Of a stretch of DNA of 64,000 nucleotides, positions 43,921 to 52,845 are shown piece by piece. The notes under the pieces were generated by a model. The model was not told the DNA's origin. It made no database searches and saw nothing but the letters and a program-made list of their open reading frames with translations. Every line of letters starts with the position of its first letter. The stretch's first letter is position 1. Origin of the DNA: UBA6912 sp963792895 (lineage in GTDB: Bacteria; Actinomycetota; Acidimicrobiia; Spongiisociales; UBA5794); contig CAWBYA010000008.1 of the NCBI GenBank assembly GCA_963792895.1, positions 444,037-508,036 of the forward strand. The letters are read 5' to 3'. The position numbers were made by a program, and so were the translations under genes.

Positions 43921-43943
43921 GATATCCCGTGGGAGGGCCTCTT

Positions 43944-44630
43944 TCACTGTGGGGGCACGTCGAGATGTTTGGTTGCTTCCCGATAGGTGAGCCCAGACCA
44001 CACCTCTCGGTTTGCGAGCACGAAGCGCCGAACAGCTTCCGGCTCGGTCCTCGCATACTGGCGCAACGCCCACCCGATCGCCTTGCGTATGAAGAACTCC
44101 CGCTCGTGCGCCCGCTGCAGGCAATACGTGAACAGCCTCGCCTGGTCCGTGGCGTCCTTGTGGCGGAGCTGGGCGAGGATGGCCGAGCGCCGTATCCACA
44201 GGTTCGGGTCGTCGATCCACCGATCCAAGACGGGCGCCATGTCCGCCCGTTCCTGCAACGCAACTCGCCCGACGAGATCGGCGGCGATGCCGTCCACGAA
44301 GTCCCACCACCCGCCTTCGATCACCAGCTTCCGGTAGAGGGGCACGGCATCCATGGTGATGAAGTCCGTATATGCCCCGGCGACGCCGATGGCGAGGTAC
44401 TTCTCCTCCCGGTGGGGCAGGTTCCACAAGACGAGCACGGCTTTGCGGTATGCGGACTTGGACGCCACGGGGTAGCGGCGGAGTACCTCGCGCAAGATCG
44501 GGCGGCGGTCCGGAGTCTTGACTCCGTAGAACGGCATGTCCGTCTTCATGTACGCCGCCATGGCTGTGGCTGCGATCGGATCGGCCCGCGCTTCGAGCTC
44601 GCTTGCCACGTAGTCCGCCATGTCGTCCAC
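43944..44630 (-). CDS. AlkD-like DNA alkylation repair protein
   Basis: The 228-residue all-helical protein matches the HEAT-like AlkD family of DNA glycosylases that remove bulky N3 and N7 alkyl bases. Recognisable parts are YMKTDMPFYGVKTPDRRPIL near the N-terminus, IEGGWWDFVDGIA (aromatic residues at the DNA groove) and EFFIRKAIGWALRQYARTEP. The last is a hallmark, with the catalytic-region tryptophan. The start is GTG at 44630 with a leaderless promoter. Confidence 0.9.
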   Translation of the reverse strand: MDDMADYVASELEARADPIAATAMAAYMKTDMPFYGVKTPDRRPILREVLRRYPVASKSAYRKAVLVLWNLPHREEKYLAIGVAGAYTDFITMDAVPLYRKLVIEGGWWDFVDGIAADLVGRVALQERADMAPVLDRWIDDPNLWIRRSAILAQLRHKDATDQARLFTYCLQRAHEREFFIRKAIGWALRQYARTEPEAVRRFVLANREVWSGLTYREATKHLDVPPQ

Positions 44631-44642
44631 CGGGAAACCCTA
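44631..44642 (-). promoter_or_regulatory. Leaderless promoter of the AlkD-like gene
   Basis: On the minus strand TAGGGT, 6 nt, then GTG. Confidence 0.5.
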
Positions 44643-44717
44643 CCGCCTGCCGCGAAGGGCAACCGTGCGTTCGGAGACGCTGCACTTCTCCGGCGGGCCC
44701 CTACACTCTGCGGTCTC

Positions 44718-45806
44718 GTGAGACCCATCCGATCCCTCATCTTGCTCCTTGTCTTCGCGCTCGTCGCTGCTGCGTGCGGTGGCGACGAGGCGAGCGAAAC
44801 GACGACCTCCGGCGCAGTCACGACGCTGCCCCCCGTCACGCAAGCGACGACGACCTCGACCACGACGACCACCACGACGACCACCCTCGCAACCGGTCCG
44901 CCGTCCTTGTTGAACGGCATGCCGACACCACTCGGGGCGGAAACCGACCGGCGGGTCATGGGAGTCAAGGTCGACAACCATCCCGACGCTCGCCCGCAAT
45001 CGGGCATCCAATCGGCGGATGCGATGATCGAGGTTCTCGTCGAGGCGGGCATCACTCGGTTCATTGCCCTGTTCCTCACGTCGGACACCGACTACATCGG
45101 CCCGATCCGGTCGGGCAGGCCCACCGATTCGACCATGCTCCGGCCCTTCGATGCGACGTTCCAGATCTCGGGCGCGCAGCCGTGGGTGAGCTCTCTGCTC
45201 AACAGCAGGGGCATCCACCTCCTGGGCGAGCAGCGGCCGAACACCTTCCGCATCCCGCGAGGGAACCGAGCGTACGAGCGGACGCTGTACGGCGACACGG
45301 TGGCGATGCGCGAGGCCGCCGATGGCCGCGGCTACCCCGATGATCCACCACCCGGACCGTGGTTCACCTTCGGCGAGCCCTCACCCACCACGGGATCCGC
45401 CGAAGAAGTCGTTGTCTCGTGGTCTCGCGATTGGCCGGCCGTGCGGTGGGAGTGGGACGGCGGCCAGTACGTGAGGTTCAACGCGACGACGCCGCACAAC
45501 TGGATCGATCAGGACGGGAACAGCGAGCAGATCGCCGCCGACACGCTGCTCGTGCTCACCGCCCGCAAATACACCGCCTCGCCGGGCGCCGGGCAGGGGG
45601 GCTCCTCTGTGCCGGCCCTCGATACCCTCGGCTCAGGGGACGCCTACCTGTTCTACGGAGGAGCGGTTGTCGAGGGGACGTGGGAGCGAGAGACCATCGA
45701 GGAGTACTTCACACTGACCACTGCGGCAGGCGCTCCGATGGTGCTGCCCGCCGGTCGGCTGTGGGTGTCTGTCTTCCCGAACGACCGGCCCGTCAGCTGG
45801 GAATGA
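44718..45806 (+). CDS. DUF3048 domain lipoprotein (YerB-like)
   Basis: The 362-residue protein starts at GTG 44718 with a lipoprotein signal (RSLILLLVFALVAAACGG), followed by a threonine-rich linker (about residues 25-60) that should span the envelope. The DUF3048 body includes GVKVDNHPDARPQSGIQSAD, FLTSDTDYIGPIRSGRPTDS and later GDAYLFYGG. Members are lipid-anchored with unknown function. TACACT is 10 nt before the start. The stop overlaps the amidase ATG (ATGA). Confidence 0.85.
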   Translation: MRPIRSLILLLVFALVAAACGGDEASETTTSGAVTTLPPVTQATTTSTTTTTTTTTLATGPPSLLNGMPTPLGAETDRRVMGVKVDNHPDARPQSGIQSADAMIEVLVEAGITRFIALFLTSDTDYIGPIRSGRPTDSTMLRPFDATFQISGAQPWVSSLLNSRGIHLLGEQRPNTFRIPRGNRAYERTLYGDTVAMREAADGRGYPDDPPPGPWFTFGEPSPTTGSAEEVVVSWSRDWPAVRWEWDGGQYVRFNATTPHNWIDQDGNSEQIAADTLLVLTARKYTASPGAGQGGSSVPALDTLGSGDAYLFYGGAVVEGTWERETIEEYFTLTTAAGAPMVLPAGRLWVSVFPNDRPVSWE

Positions 45807-47215
45807 CGGAGGCCGGCGGGCCCGATGGCATTGCGGCGATCGCCGCAGCCGTGCGCTCAGGCGATCGAACCGCCGTGGAAGTCGTGACCGGCCACCTCGA
45901 CCGCGCCAACGCCGCTCAGCCGGACCTGAATGCGTTCACGGTGCTCCGCAGCGACGCCGCCATCGCAGCAGCAGAACGCATCGACGCCGAGGTCTCTGCC
46001 GGCCGCAGCCCCGGCCCCCTTGCCGGCGTGCCGATCGCGGTGAAGGACATCATCGACGAGGCGGGGATCCCGACCACATGCGGGGCCGGCTTCCCGGCCC
46101 CACCGGCAGCCGCAACTGCCCCCGTTGTCGCCCGCCTCACGCGTGCAGGAGCGGTCCTGATCGGCCGCACCAACCTCCACGAGTTCGCCTTCGGCTTCTC
46201 GTCCGAGAATCACTGGTTTGGGCCTGTGCGCAACCCGTGGGACCCGGCAACGTCCCCTGGCGGATCGTCGGGGGGGTCGGCGGCAGCCGTGGCAGCATTG
46301 CTTGCGGCAGGGGCGCTGGGCACGGACACCGGCGGATCCATCCGGGTCCCCGCCGCACTGTGCGGGATCGTCGGGCTGAAGGTCACCCACGGCAGGGCGC
46401 CGCTCACCGGTGTCTATCCGCTTGCGGCATCGCTCGACACCGTTGGGCCTCTTGCCCGCACCGTCGGCGACGCCGCGCTGCTGTATGCGACGATCGCCGG
46501 ACACGATTCCGGAGATCCCTGGTCGGCACGCCGCCCGGTCGTCACACCGGGAACGCCCCCGCCCGTCGGCGAGCTCCGGTTCGTGGTGCCCCATCCCTGG
46601 GTCGATCGCGCACTCACCCCCGACGTCGCCGCCGGGTGGGAGGCATTCCTCGCGGCACTCGCCGGAGCGGGCGTCACGATCGTCGATCTCGACGTCCCGG
46701 AGATCGATTTCCCGGGAATGGTCTCCGAGGCGATGTATCCCGAGGTCGCCGCCGTCCACCGACGGAGGTACGTCGAGCACCCCGACGGCTACGGCCCCGA
46801 AGTGCGGCGGAGGGTGGAGTCGGCCGTCCGGGCCGAGATCGATCCCTACCTCGAAGGACTGGCATGGCGGTACCGGATGCGAGAAGCCGCCATCGCTGCA
46901 CTGGCCGATGCCGACGCCATGATCACTCCTCCGGTCGCCGCATTGCGCAAGGTCATCGGCGTCGACACCATCGAGGTCGGCGGCGAGACCGTTTCGTATC
47001 GCGGACCGCTGAGCTGCTTCTCCGCCCTCGTGAACCACATGGGGCTCCCGGCACTCGTCCTTCCGATCGACACCGAAGGCTCGCCACCGCCAAGTGCCCA
47101 GCTCATCGGTCGCCCATGGGGCGAGCACCGCTTGCTCGAAGCGGGTCTCGCCCTCGAGGCGGCCGGCATCTCGGGCGTCCGTACCCCGCCGCAGTTTCGA
47201 CCCGATGGCCGATGA
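45803..47215 (+). CDS. Amidase signature family enzyme
   Basis: This 470-residue hydrolase has the Ser-cisSer-Lys triad: the lysine in GVPIAVKDIIDEAG and the serines in SPGGSSGGSAAAVAA and DTGGSIRVPAALCG. It resembles GatA but has no GatB or GatC neighbours, so it is more likely a stand-alone amidase than the glutamyl-tRNA amidotransferase subunit. It is translationally coupled to the DUF3048 gene by ATGA. The substrate is unknown. Confidence 0.88.
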   Translation: MTEAGGPDGIAAIAAAVRSGDRTAVEVVTGHLDRANAAQPDLNAFTVLRSDAAIAAAERIDAEVSAGRSPGPLAGVPIAVKDIIDEAGIPTTCGAGFPAPPAAATAPVVARLTRAGAVLIGRTNLHEFAFGFSSENHWFGPVRNPWDPATSPGGSSGGSAAAVAALLAAGALGTDTGGSIRVPAALCGIVGLKVTHGRAPLTGVYPLAASLDTVGPLARTVGDAALLYATIAGHDSGDPWSARRPVVTPGTPPPVGELRFVVPHPWVDRALTPDVAAGWEAFLAALAGAGVTIVDLDVPEIDFPGMVSEAMYPEVAAVHRRRYVEHPDGYGPEVRRRVESAVRAEIDPYLEGLAWRYRMREAAIAALADADAMITPPVAALRKVIGVDTIEVGGETVSYRGPLSCFSALVNHMGLPALVLPIDTEGSPPPSAQLIGRPWGEHRLLEAGLALEAAGISGVRTPPQFRPDGR

Positions 47216-47284
47216 GTCACCGACCATCGTTGCGCAAGAGTGGGGCCGGTGCGGATTGACGTCTGAATGCGGACCGGACAGGCA

Positions 47285-47359
47285 TAAACTGCGAACGTGG
47301 GCCGCCCCACACCAACGTCGGACGACCCGCGGATGTGGTGGCACACCTCGAGGAGATGA
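47285..47359 (+). promoter_or_regulatory. Promoter and leaderless 20-codon upstream ORF of korA
   Basis: TAAACT (47285-47290), 6 nt, then a GTG-started ORF (47297-47359, product MGRPTPTSDDPRMWWHTSRR) that ends TGA overlapping a korA ATG at 47356. An AGGAG directly precedes that ATG and could also serve the GTG at 47365. Confidence 0.4.
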
Positions 47360-49239
47360 TCGCAGTGCCTGACGAGACGCTCACTATCCCGGAGGACCGG
47401 GAGGTCCTCGATCGTGCCGTGATCCGCTTTGCCGGCGACTCCGGCGACGGCATGCAGCTGGCCGGTACCCGCTTCACGGCGACGTCGGCGCTGTTCGGCA
47501 ATGATCTCGCGACGCTCCCGAACTTCCCGGCCGAGATCCGCGCCCCAGCCGGAACGCTCCCCGGTGTGTCGTCCTTTCAGGTGCACATCGCCAACTGGGA
47601 CATACTCACCCCCGGCGACGAGCCCGATGTCCTGGTTGCGATGAACCCTGCAGCACTGAAGGCGAACCTCAGCGATCTCCGCAAGGGCGGCCTGCTCCTG
47701 GTCAACACCGACGCATTCGACGAGCGCAACCTCGCCAAGGCTGGTTACGAGGACAACCCGCTCGACGACGGCTCGCTCAAGGGGTACCACGTGCTGAACG
47801 CCCCGATGGAGGAGCTGACCAAGCTCGCCGTGAAAGACACAGGCGTCAAGGGCCGCAGCATCCTTCGGTCGAAGAACTTCTTCGCGCTCGGCTTGGTGTC
47901 GTGGATGTTCAATCGTCCGATCGATCCCGTCATCAACTGGGTTCATCGCAAGTTCGGAGACGACGACCCCGTCGGCTCGGCCAACGTCGCCGCGTTCCGC
48001 GCCGGCTACAACTTCGGGATCACGACGGAGGAGTTCCACCACACCTACGTGGTCGAGCCCGCCAAGCTCCCCCCCGGCACGTATACCAACGTCACCGGCA
48101 ACCAGGCCCTGGCGTGGGGCCTCATCGCCTCAGCGCTCAGCGCAAAGCTCCCGCTGTTCTATGGGTCATACCCGATAACGCCCGCCTCGAGCATCCTCGA
48201 AGAGCTGGCACGCCACAAGAACTTCGGGGTGCGCACCTTCCAGGCGGAGGATGAGATAGCCGCAGTCGGCGTCGCACTCGGCGCCTCGTTCGCCGGTCAT
48301 CTCGGTGTCACGGGGACGAGCGGGCCCGGCGTTGCGCTCAAGAGTGAGACCATCAGCTTGGCGTTCCAAACCGAACTGCCTCTCGTCGTCGTCAACGTTC
48401 AGCGTGCCGGACCCTCCACCGGAATGCCGACCAAGGTGGAACAGGCCGATCTGCTGATGTCGTTGTACGGCCGTCACGGCGAAGCGCCGCTTCCGGTCCT
48501 GGCGGCCAGCTCACCAAGCGATGCGTTCGATACGGCGTTCGAGGCCGCCCGCCTCGCCGTGCGTTACATGACTCCGGTGATGCTGCTGTCCGACGGGTAC
48601 ATCGCCAACAGCTCGGAGCCCTGGGCGCTTCCCGATGTCGATGCGCTGCCGGACACGAGCGTCCCCTTCGCCACCGGACCGAACGCCGACGGTGAATTCC
48701 TTCCCTATCTGCGCGACCCGGCAACGCTCGCTCGGCCGTGGGCAATCCCCGGCACTCCCGGCCTCGAGCACCGCGTAGGCGGATTGGAGCACGAGGACCT
48801 GACCGGCAACGTGTCGTACAACCCGCAGAACCACGAGCGGATGACGATGATGCGCGAGGAGAAGTTGGCACGCATCGCTGCCGAACTGCCACCAACGGTC
48901 GTCGTAGGGGCGGAAGATGCCGACCTCCTCGTCGTCGGCTGGGGCTCCACGTTCGGGGCGATTCGGGCCGGCGTCAACAACGCCAATAGGGCTGGTTACA
49001 AGGCGGCACACGTGCACCTGCGATACCTCAGCCCCCTGCCCCCCGACCTCGGCGACGTGCTCGCCCGCTACGACAAGGTGCTCGTCCCGGAGCTGAACCG
49101 TGGCCAGCTCGCCCGGGTGCTGCGGTCCGAGTACCTCGTCCCCACCTTCACGCTCGACAAGATCCAGGGCCTCCCCTTCAAGGCAGCTGAGATCTCCGGC
49201 AAGATCATCGAGATCCTCGATGGGGAGGACCAGGCATGA
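47356..49239 (+). CDS. korA: 2-oxoacid:acceptor (ferredoxin) oxidoreductase, alpha subunit
   Basis: The 627-residue subunit fuses the gamma-type domain (DRAVIRFAGDSGDGMQLAG, about residues 15-200) to the alpha domain (GNQALAWGLIASALSAKLPL onward). It carries EDEIAAVGVALGASFAG and TSGPGVALKSE. With KorB it converts 2-oxoglutarate or a similar 2-oxoacid to acyl-CoA, reducing ferredoxin. The ATG at 47356 is chosen for the overlap with the mini-ORF; GTG at 47335 or 47365 are alternatives. It overlaps korB by ATGA. Confidence 0.92.
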   Translation: MIAVPDETLTIPEDREVLDRAVIRFAGDSGDGMQLAGTRFTATSALFGNDLATLPNFPAEIRAPAGTLPGVSSFQVHIANWDILTPGDEPDVLVAMNPAALKANLSDLRKGGLLLVNTDAFDERNLAKAGYEDNPLDDGSLKGYHVLNAPMEELTKLAVKDTGVKGRSILRSKNFFALGLVSWMFNRPIDPVINWVHRKFGDDDPVGSANVAAFRAGYNFGITTEEFHHTYVVEPAKLPPGTYTNVTGNQALAWGLIASALSAKLPLFYGSYPITPASSILEELARHKNFGVRTFQAEDEIAAVGVALGASFAGHLGVTGTSGPGVALKSETISLAFQTELPLVVVNVQRAGPSTGMPTKVEQADLLMSLYGRHGEAPLPVLAASSPSDAFDTAFEAARLAVRYMTPVMLLSDGYIANSSEPWALPDVDALPDTSVPFATGPNADGEFLPYLRDPATLARPWAIPGTPGLEHRVGGLEHEDLTGNVSYNPQNHERMTMMREEKLARIAAELPPTVVVGAEDADLLVVGWGSTFGAIRAGVNNANRAGYKAAHVHLRYLSPLPPDLGDVLARYDKVLVPELNRGQLARVLRSEYLVPTFTLDKIQGLPFKAAEISGKIIEILDGEDQA

Positions 49240-50249
49240 CCAGCTCCATCACCTTCGACCGTAGTGACTTCCAGTCGGACCAGGAGGTCCGGTGGTGCCC
49301 TGGTTGCGGCGACTACACGATCCTGGCGACCGTGCAGAACTTCCTCGCCGATCTCGGCGTCGAGCGAGAGAAGCACGTGTTCGTCTCCGGCATCGGATGT
49401 GCGGCACGGTTCCCGTACTACATGAACACGTACGGCATGCACTCCATCCACGGCCGTGCGCCGGCGATCGCCTCAGGAGTGGCAACGGCGAACTCGGATC
49501 TCACCGTGTGGGTGGTCACCGGCGATGGCGACGCGCTGTCGATCGGGGGCAACCATCTCATCCATGCGCTGCGGCGCAACATCAAGATCAAGATCCTCCT
49601 GTTCAACAATCAGATCTACGGTCTCACGAAGGGCCAGTACTCCCCGACCTCCGAGGAGGGGAAGCGGACGAAGACCAGCCCAATGGGATCCATCGATCAT
49701 CCGTTCAACCCGCTGAGCCTCGCACTCGGCGCTGAGGCGACCTTTGTTGCCAGGACCATCGACATGGACCGAGCCCACACCACCGAGATCCTCGAGGCTG
49801 CGCACCGCCACGACGGTGCTGCCTTCGTGGAGATCTACCAGAACTGCAACGTGTTCAACGACAAGGCGTTCGTGCAACTCACGGGACGCGAGGAGCGTGA
49901 CGCGAACCGCATCTATCTCGAGGCCGGAAAGCCCATCCTCTTCGGCCCGGATCACCAGCAAGGTGTCATCGTCGGTGCCACGGGAGCCAAGATCGTCGAC
50001 GTCGCAGACGTCGGTCTGGACGCCATCCACGTCCACGACCCGGCCCAACCGTCCCCTGCCGTTGCCTTTGCGCTGACCCGGCTCGCCCACGGTCCTCATG
50101 GACCGACGCCGATCGGTGTGTTCCGCTCCGTGTCGAGGCCGGTCTACGGGGACATGCTGCAGCACCAGATGCTCGACGCCCAGGCGGCGCGCGGACCCGG
50201 CGACCTCAAGGCCCTCATCCGCTCTGCGGGCACCTGGACGGTGGACTGA
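49236..50249 (+). CDS. korB: 2-oxoacid:acceptor (ferredoxin) oxidoreductase, beta subunit
   Basis: The 337-residue subunit binds thiamine diphosphate (GDGDALSIGGNHLIHALRRN, then FNNQIYGLTKGQ) and one [4Fe-4S] cluster. The cluster cysteines are visible in WCPGCGDY, SGIGCAARFP and YQNCNVFND. Length and order match the KorB type used in actinobacterial TCA cycles. No delta or ferredoxin subunit gene follows; the next gene has its own promoter. Confidence 0.94.
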   Translation: MTSSITFDRSDFQSDQEVRWCPGCGDYTILATVQNFLADLGVEREKHVFVSGIGCAARFPYYMNTYGMHSIHGRAPAIASGVATANSDLTVWVVTGDGDALSIGGNHLIHALRRNIKIKILLFNNQIYGLTKGQYSPTSEEGKRTKTSPMGSIDHPFNPLSLALGAEATFVARTIDMDRAHTTEILEAAHRHDGAAFVEIYQNCNVFNDKAFVQLTGREERDANRIYLEAGKPILFGPDHQQGVIVGATGAKIVDVADVGLDAIHVHDPAQPSPAVAFALTRLAHGPHGPTPIGVFRSVSRPVYGDMLQHQMLDAQAARGPGDLKALIRSAGTWTVD

Positions 50250-50288
50250 CCTTCCCGCCGGCCATCCGCCCTCTCCCGCAGCCTCAGG

Positions 50289-50300
50289 TAGCGTGAGGCG
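50289..50300 (+). promoter_or_regulatory. Leaderless promoter of the DUF402 gene
   Basis: TAGCGT, 6 nt, then ATG at 50301. Confidence 0.5.
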
Positions 50301-50816
50301 ATGGGCGACCTGGTGCACATCGACTTCCGGAAGTGGCCCGACCGCAAGCACTGGCAGTTCGCCATGCACCGGCTCGGTGAGGACGAGCATGGAACATGGC
50401 TGTGGTCGCCGCCGGGGATCGTCGCTCGCCGTGGCGACGAGGCGCCGCGGGTGTTCAGTGCACTCAACGTGAAGCTGATCACACGTGACAAGTGGTGGAC
50501 CGCCATCTGGAATGACCGCTCGCCGAAGGTCGAGCTGTACGTCGACATCGCAACCCCCGCTCGATGGGAAGACGACAGGGTGACGATGATCGACCTCGAC
50601 CTCGACATCGTCCGGCGCCGCAACGGACTGGTCGAGGTGCTCGACGAAGATGAGTTCGCGGATCACCGGATCCTCTACGGCTATCCGCCCGACATCGTCG
50701 ACCGTGCCCGCACCGCCACCGCTTCGGTGTACCTCGACGTCGAGTCGCATCGAGAGCCGTTCGGCTCCGTGGCGAAGGGATGGCTTGCGGCGGCGGCGAG
50801 CCGACTCGAAGCGTGA
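50301..50816 (+). CDS. DUF402 domain protein (FomD-like)
   Basis: The 171-residue protein belongs to the DUF402 family, whose characterised members hydrolyse nucleoside phosphates or phosphonate-nucleotide adducts. Visible features are HWQFAMHRLGEDEHGTWLW, FSALNVKLITRDKWWTAIWN and the acidic metal-binding stretch TMIDLDLDIVRRRNG followed by VLDEDEF. No fosfomycin-type genes are nearby, so a housekeeping role is likelier. It overlaps the glycosyltransferase start (GTGA). Confidence 0.82.
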   Translation: MGDLVHIDFRKWPDRKHWQFAMHRLGEDEHGTWLWSPPGIVARRGDEAPRVFSALNVKLITRDKWWTAIWNDRSPKVELYVDIATPARWEDDRVTMIDLDLDIVRRRNGLVEVLDEDEFADHRILYGYPPDIVDRARTATASVYLDVESHREPFGSVAKGWLAAAASRLEA

Positions 50817-51805
50817 CCACCACCCCTCCCCCGGTCTCGATGGTGATCCCAGTGCGCAACGAGGCACGCGCGATCCGCGCGGCCATTGCCAGCTGCCTCC
50901 GTCAGCGCTACGACGGTCGCCTCGAAGTTGTGGTCGCCGACGGCATGAGCACGGACGGGACTCGAGATGTCGTGACCGAGATCATGGCAGCAGATGCGAG
51001 AGTGCGTCTGGTCGACAACCCGGATCTGGTCACCCCTGCGGCACTCAATCGCGGCATAGCCGCGGCATCGGGTGAGGTGATCGTCCGTTGCGACGCTCAT
51101 GCCGAGCTGCCACCCGGCTACGTGATGCGCGCCGTCGCTCAGCTCGCCGCAACGGGGGCGGCGAACGTTGGTGGGGTGCAGCGTGCTGTCGGCACGACCA
51201 TTGCCAGTCGGGCCATCGCGATGGCGATGAGCTCGCCGGTGGGCGTTGGTGATGCCCGTTTCCGCTACGGCGGGAAGCCGGGACCAGTCGACACCGTGTA
51301 CCTCGGCGTGTTCCGCAGGAAAGCGATCGAGCGCATCGGGCTGTTCGACGAGACGCTGGTCCGCAACCAAGACTACGAGCTGAACCACCGGCTCCGTGCC
51401 GCCGGCGAGACGGTGTGGTTCGACCCCGAGCTGCAGGTGACCTATGCGCCACGCACCTCGCTGCGCGGCCTGGCGCGGCAATACTTCGACTACGGAGTGG
51501 GAAAGCGCCGGATGTTGCGCCGCCATCCGGATGCGCTGCGGTGGCGGCAGCTGGCACCACCCGCCTTGATGGTCGGACTGGCAGCATCGGCCGGGCTCGC
51601 CGCCGCCGGCTGGTGGCAGCTCGGCGCCGTGATCCCCGGCGCGTATGCAGCGACATTGGCGGCGGGCACCGCCGTTGAGGTGGTCCGCCGCCGCGATCTC
51701 GCTGCCTTCTTGTTCCCGGCGGCTGTCGCCACCATGCACGTTGCGTGGGGCGCCGGCTTCCTCGTCGAGCTTGCCCGCCTTGGGCCTCAGGCTCCCCGCA
51801 GGTAG
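50813..51805 (+). CDS. Family 2 glycosyltransferase (ExoA-like)
   Basis: The 330-residue GT-A enzyme has VSMVIPVRNEARAIRAAIAS, the nucleotide-binding VVVADGMSTDGTRD, a divalent-metal motif in VIVRCDAHAELPPGY and the acceptor-side RNQDYELNHRLRAAG. Two C-terminal hydrophobic segments anchor it to the membrane. The pattern fits ExoA-type transferases that build exopolysaccharide repeat units. The 3' end overlaps the convergent GT4 gene by 19 bp. Confidence 0.87.
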   Translation: MTTTPPPVSMVIPVRNEARAIRAAIASCLRQRYDGRLEVVVADGMSTDGTRDVVTEIMAADARVRLVDNPDLVTPAALNRGIAAASGEVIVRCDAHAELPPGYVMRAVAQLAATGAANVGGVQRAVGTTIASRAIAMAMSSPVGVGDARFRYGGKPGPVDTVYLGVFRRKAIERIGLFDETLVRNQDYELNHRLRAAGETVWFDPELQVTYAPRTSLRGLARQYFDYGVGKRRMLRRHPDALRWRQLAPPALMVGLAASAGLAAAGWWQLGAVIPGAYAATLAAGTAVEVVRRRDLAAFLFPAAVATMHVAWGAGFLVELARLGPQAPRR

Positions 51806-52845
51806 AGCTCCCGAACCGCCGCCGCCGGCCACCGGTAGCGAGCGCGCACGTCGCCTGCTGCGGCAAGAGCAGCCTCGGCGAGATCGGCATCGTGGAATGC
51901 GGCGCCAAGGGCCGTTGCCAGCGATTCGACGTCACCGGCGGGTACCCACACGACCGCCGGCGAACCATCGAGCACGTCCCTGCTGCCGGGCAGATCACTC
52001 GCAACGACGGGTACTCCCAGAGCCAGATACTCGAGGAGCTTGGTCGGCAACGAGTGCCGGTAGTTCGGGGTGTCGTGGAGCGGTGAGATGGCCAGTGCAT
52101 GGCGGGCCACTTCTGCAAGCGCCTCGGCCGGAGGCAGGAAGCCGGTGAACGTGAGGTCGACGCCTCCGGCCCGGGCAGCAGCTTCGAGCCGCACCCGCAC
52201 CTGGTGGCTGCACCGGCCGATCAAGGTCAGGGGGGCGCCGACTCCGGACCGTCCCACGGCGTCGACGGCAGTGAGCAGCCCGCGCTCCTCGGTGATGTCG
52301 CCCAGGTAGGCGATGCCCGCGCGGCCACCCGCCCCGGCGAGCGGAGGGAGATCATCTCCCAGATAGTTCGGAAAGACAGGATGTCGCCTCCGGAACAGCG
52401 GGGCGTAGTTCTCCTCGGCGAGGCTGATCTCGATCACACGCTCCGCCAGTCGAAGCACGCCACCCGCCAGTGCCGCGAGCGGGCGACGCAGCAGGCGAGG
52501 GAGCCACGGCTTGGTCCGTAGCTGGCCGGGCAGATCCTCATGGAGGTCGAACACGACCCGGCGCCTCAGCACGCCGGCAACCATCGCTGCTGGCAGCAGC
52601 TCGGGGTCGTGCACCGATGCGACGTCGTAGCCCCCTCGAACGATCCGCATCGACGCGGTCAGGCTGCGGCGGATCCGACCTCCGTGCAGCGGCTCAACGG
52701 TGAACCCGCCGGCGTCCGCAGGGCCCGGCGCAGGGACCATCAGCGTGACGGCTGCGTCCGTGCGGAGCGTCTCGACGAGCTTGAAGCGGATCCTCGGGTC
52801 GTCGGGCGGATGGACCGACGACACGACCAAGACGGTCGGTCTCAC
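51787..52845 (-). CDS. Family 4 glycosyltransferase
   Basis: This 352-residue GT-B enzyme starts TVLVVSSVHPPDDPRIRFKL, a common opening for GT4 transferases. The donor-binding C-terminal half contains GIAYLGDITEERGLLTAVDA and HSLPTKLLEYLALGVPVVAS, with the conserved EX7E region. No signal peptide is present. It overlaps the nucleotide-sugar dehydrogenase gene (ATGA), so both belong to one envelope-polysaccharide operon. Confidence 0.88.
   Translation of the reverse strand: MRPTVLVVSSVHPPDDPRIRFKLVETLRTDAAVTLMVPAPGPADAGGFTVEPLHGGRIRRSLTASMRIVRGGYDVASVHDPELLPAAMVAGVLRRRVVFDLHEDLPGQLRTKPWLPRLLRRPLAALAGGVLRLAERVIEISLAEENYAPLFRRRHPVFPNYLGDDLPPLAGAGGRAGIAYLGDITEERGLLTAVDAVGRSGVGAPLTLIGRCSHQVRVRLEAAARAGGVDLTFTGFLPPAEALAEVARHALAISPLHDTPNYRHSLPTKLLEYLALGVPVVASDLPGSRDVLDGSPAVVWVPAGDVESLATALGAAFHDADLAEAALAAAGDVRARYRWPAAAVRELYLRGA

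Noticed and set aside
43288..44685. Apparent 465-residue fusion upstream of the methyltransferase
   Set aside because: The N-terminal half is a shadow of the AlkD-like gene; the methyltransferase has its own promoter and ATG at 43908.
44790..44900. ACG/ACC run in the DUF3048 gene as a microsatellite
   Set aside because: It encodes a threonine-rich linker after the lipobox, a common design in actinobacterial lipoproteins.
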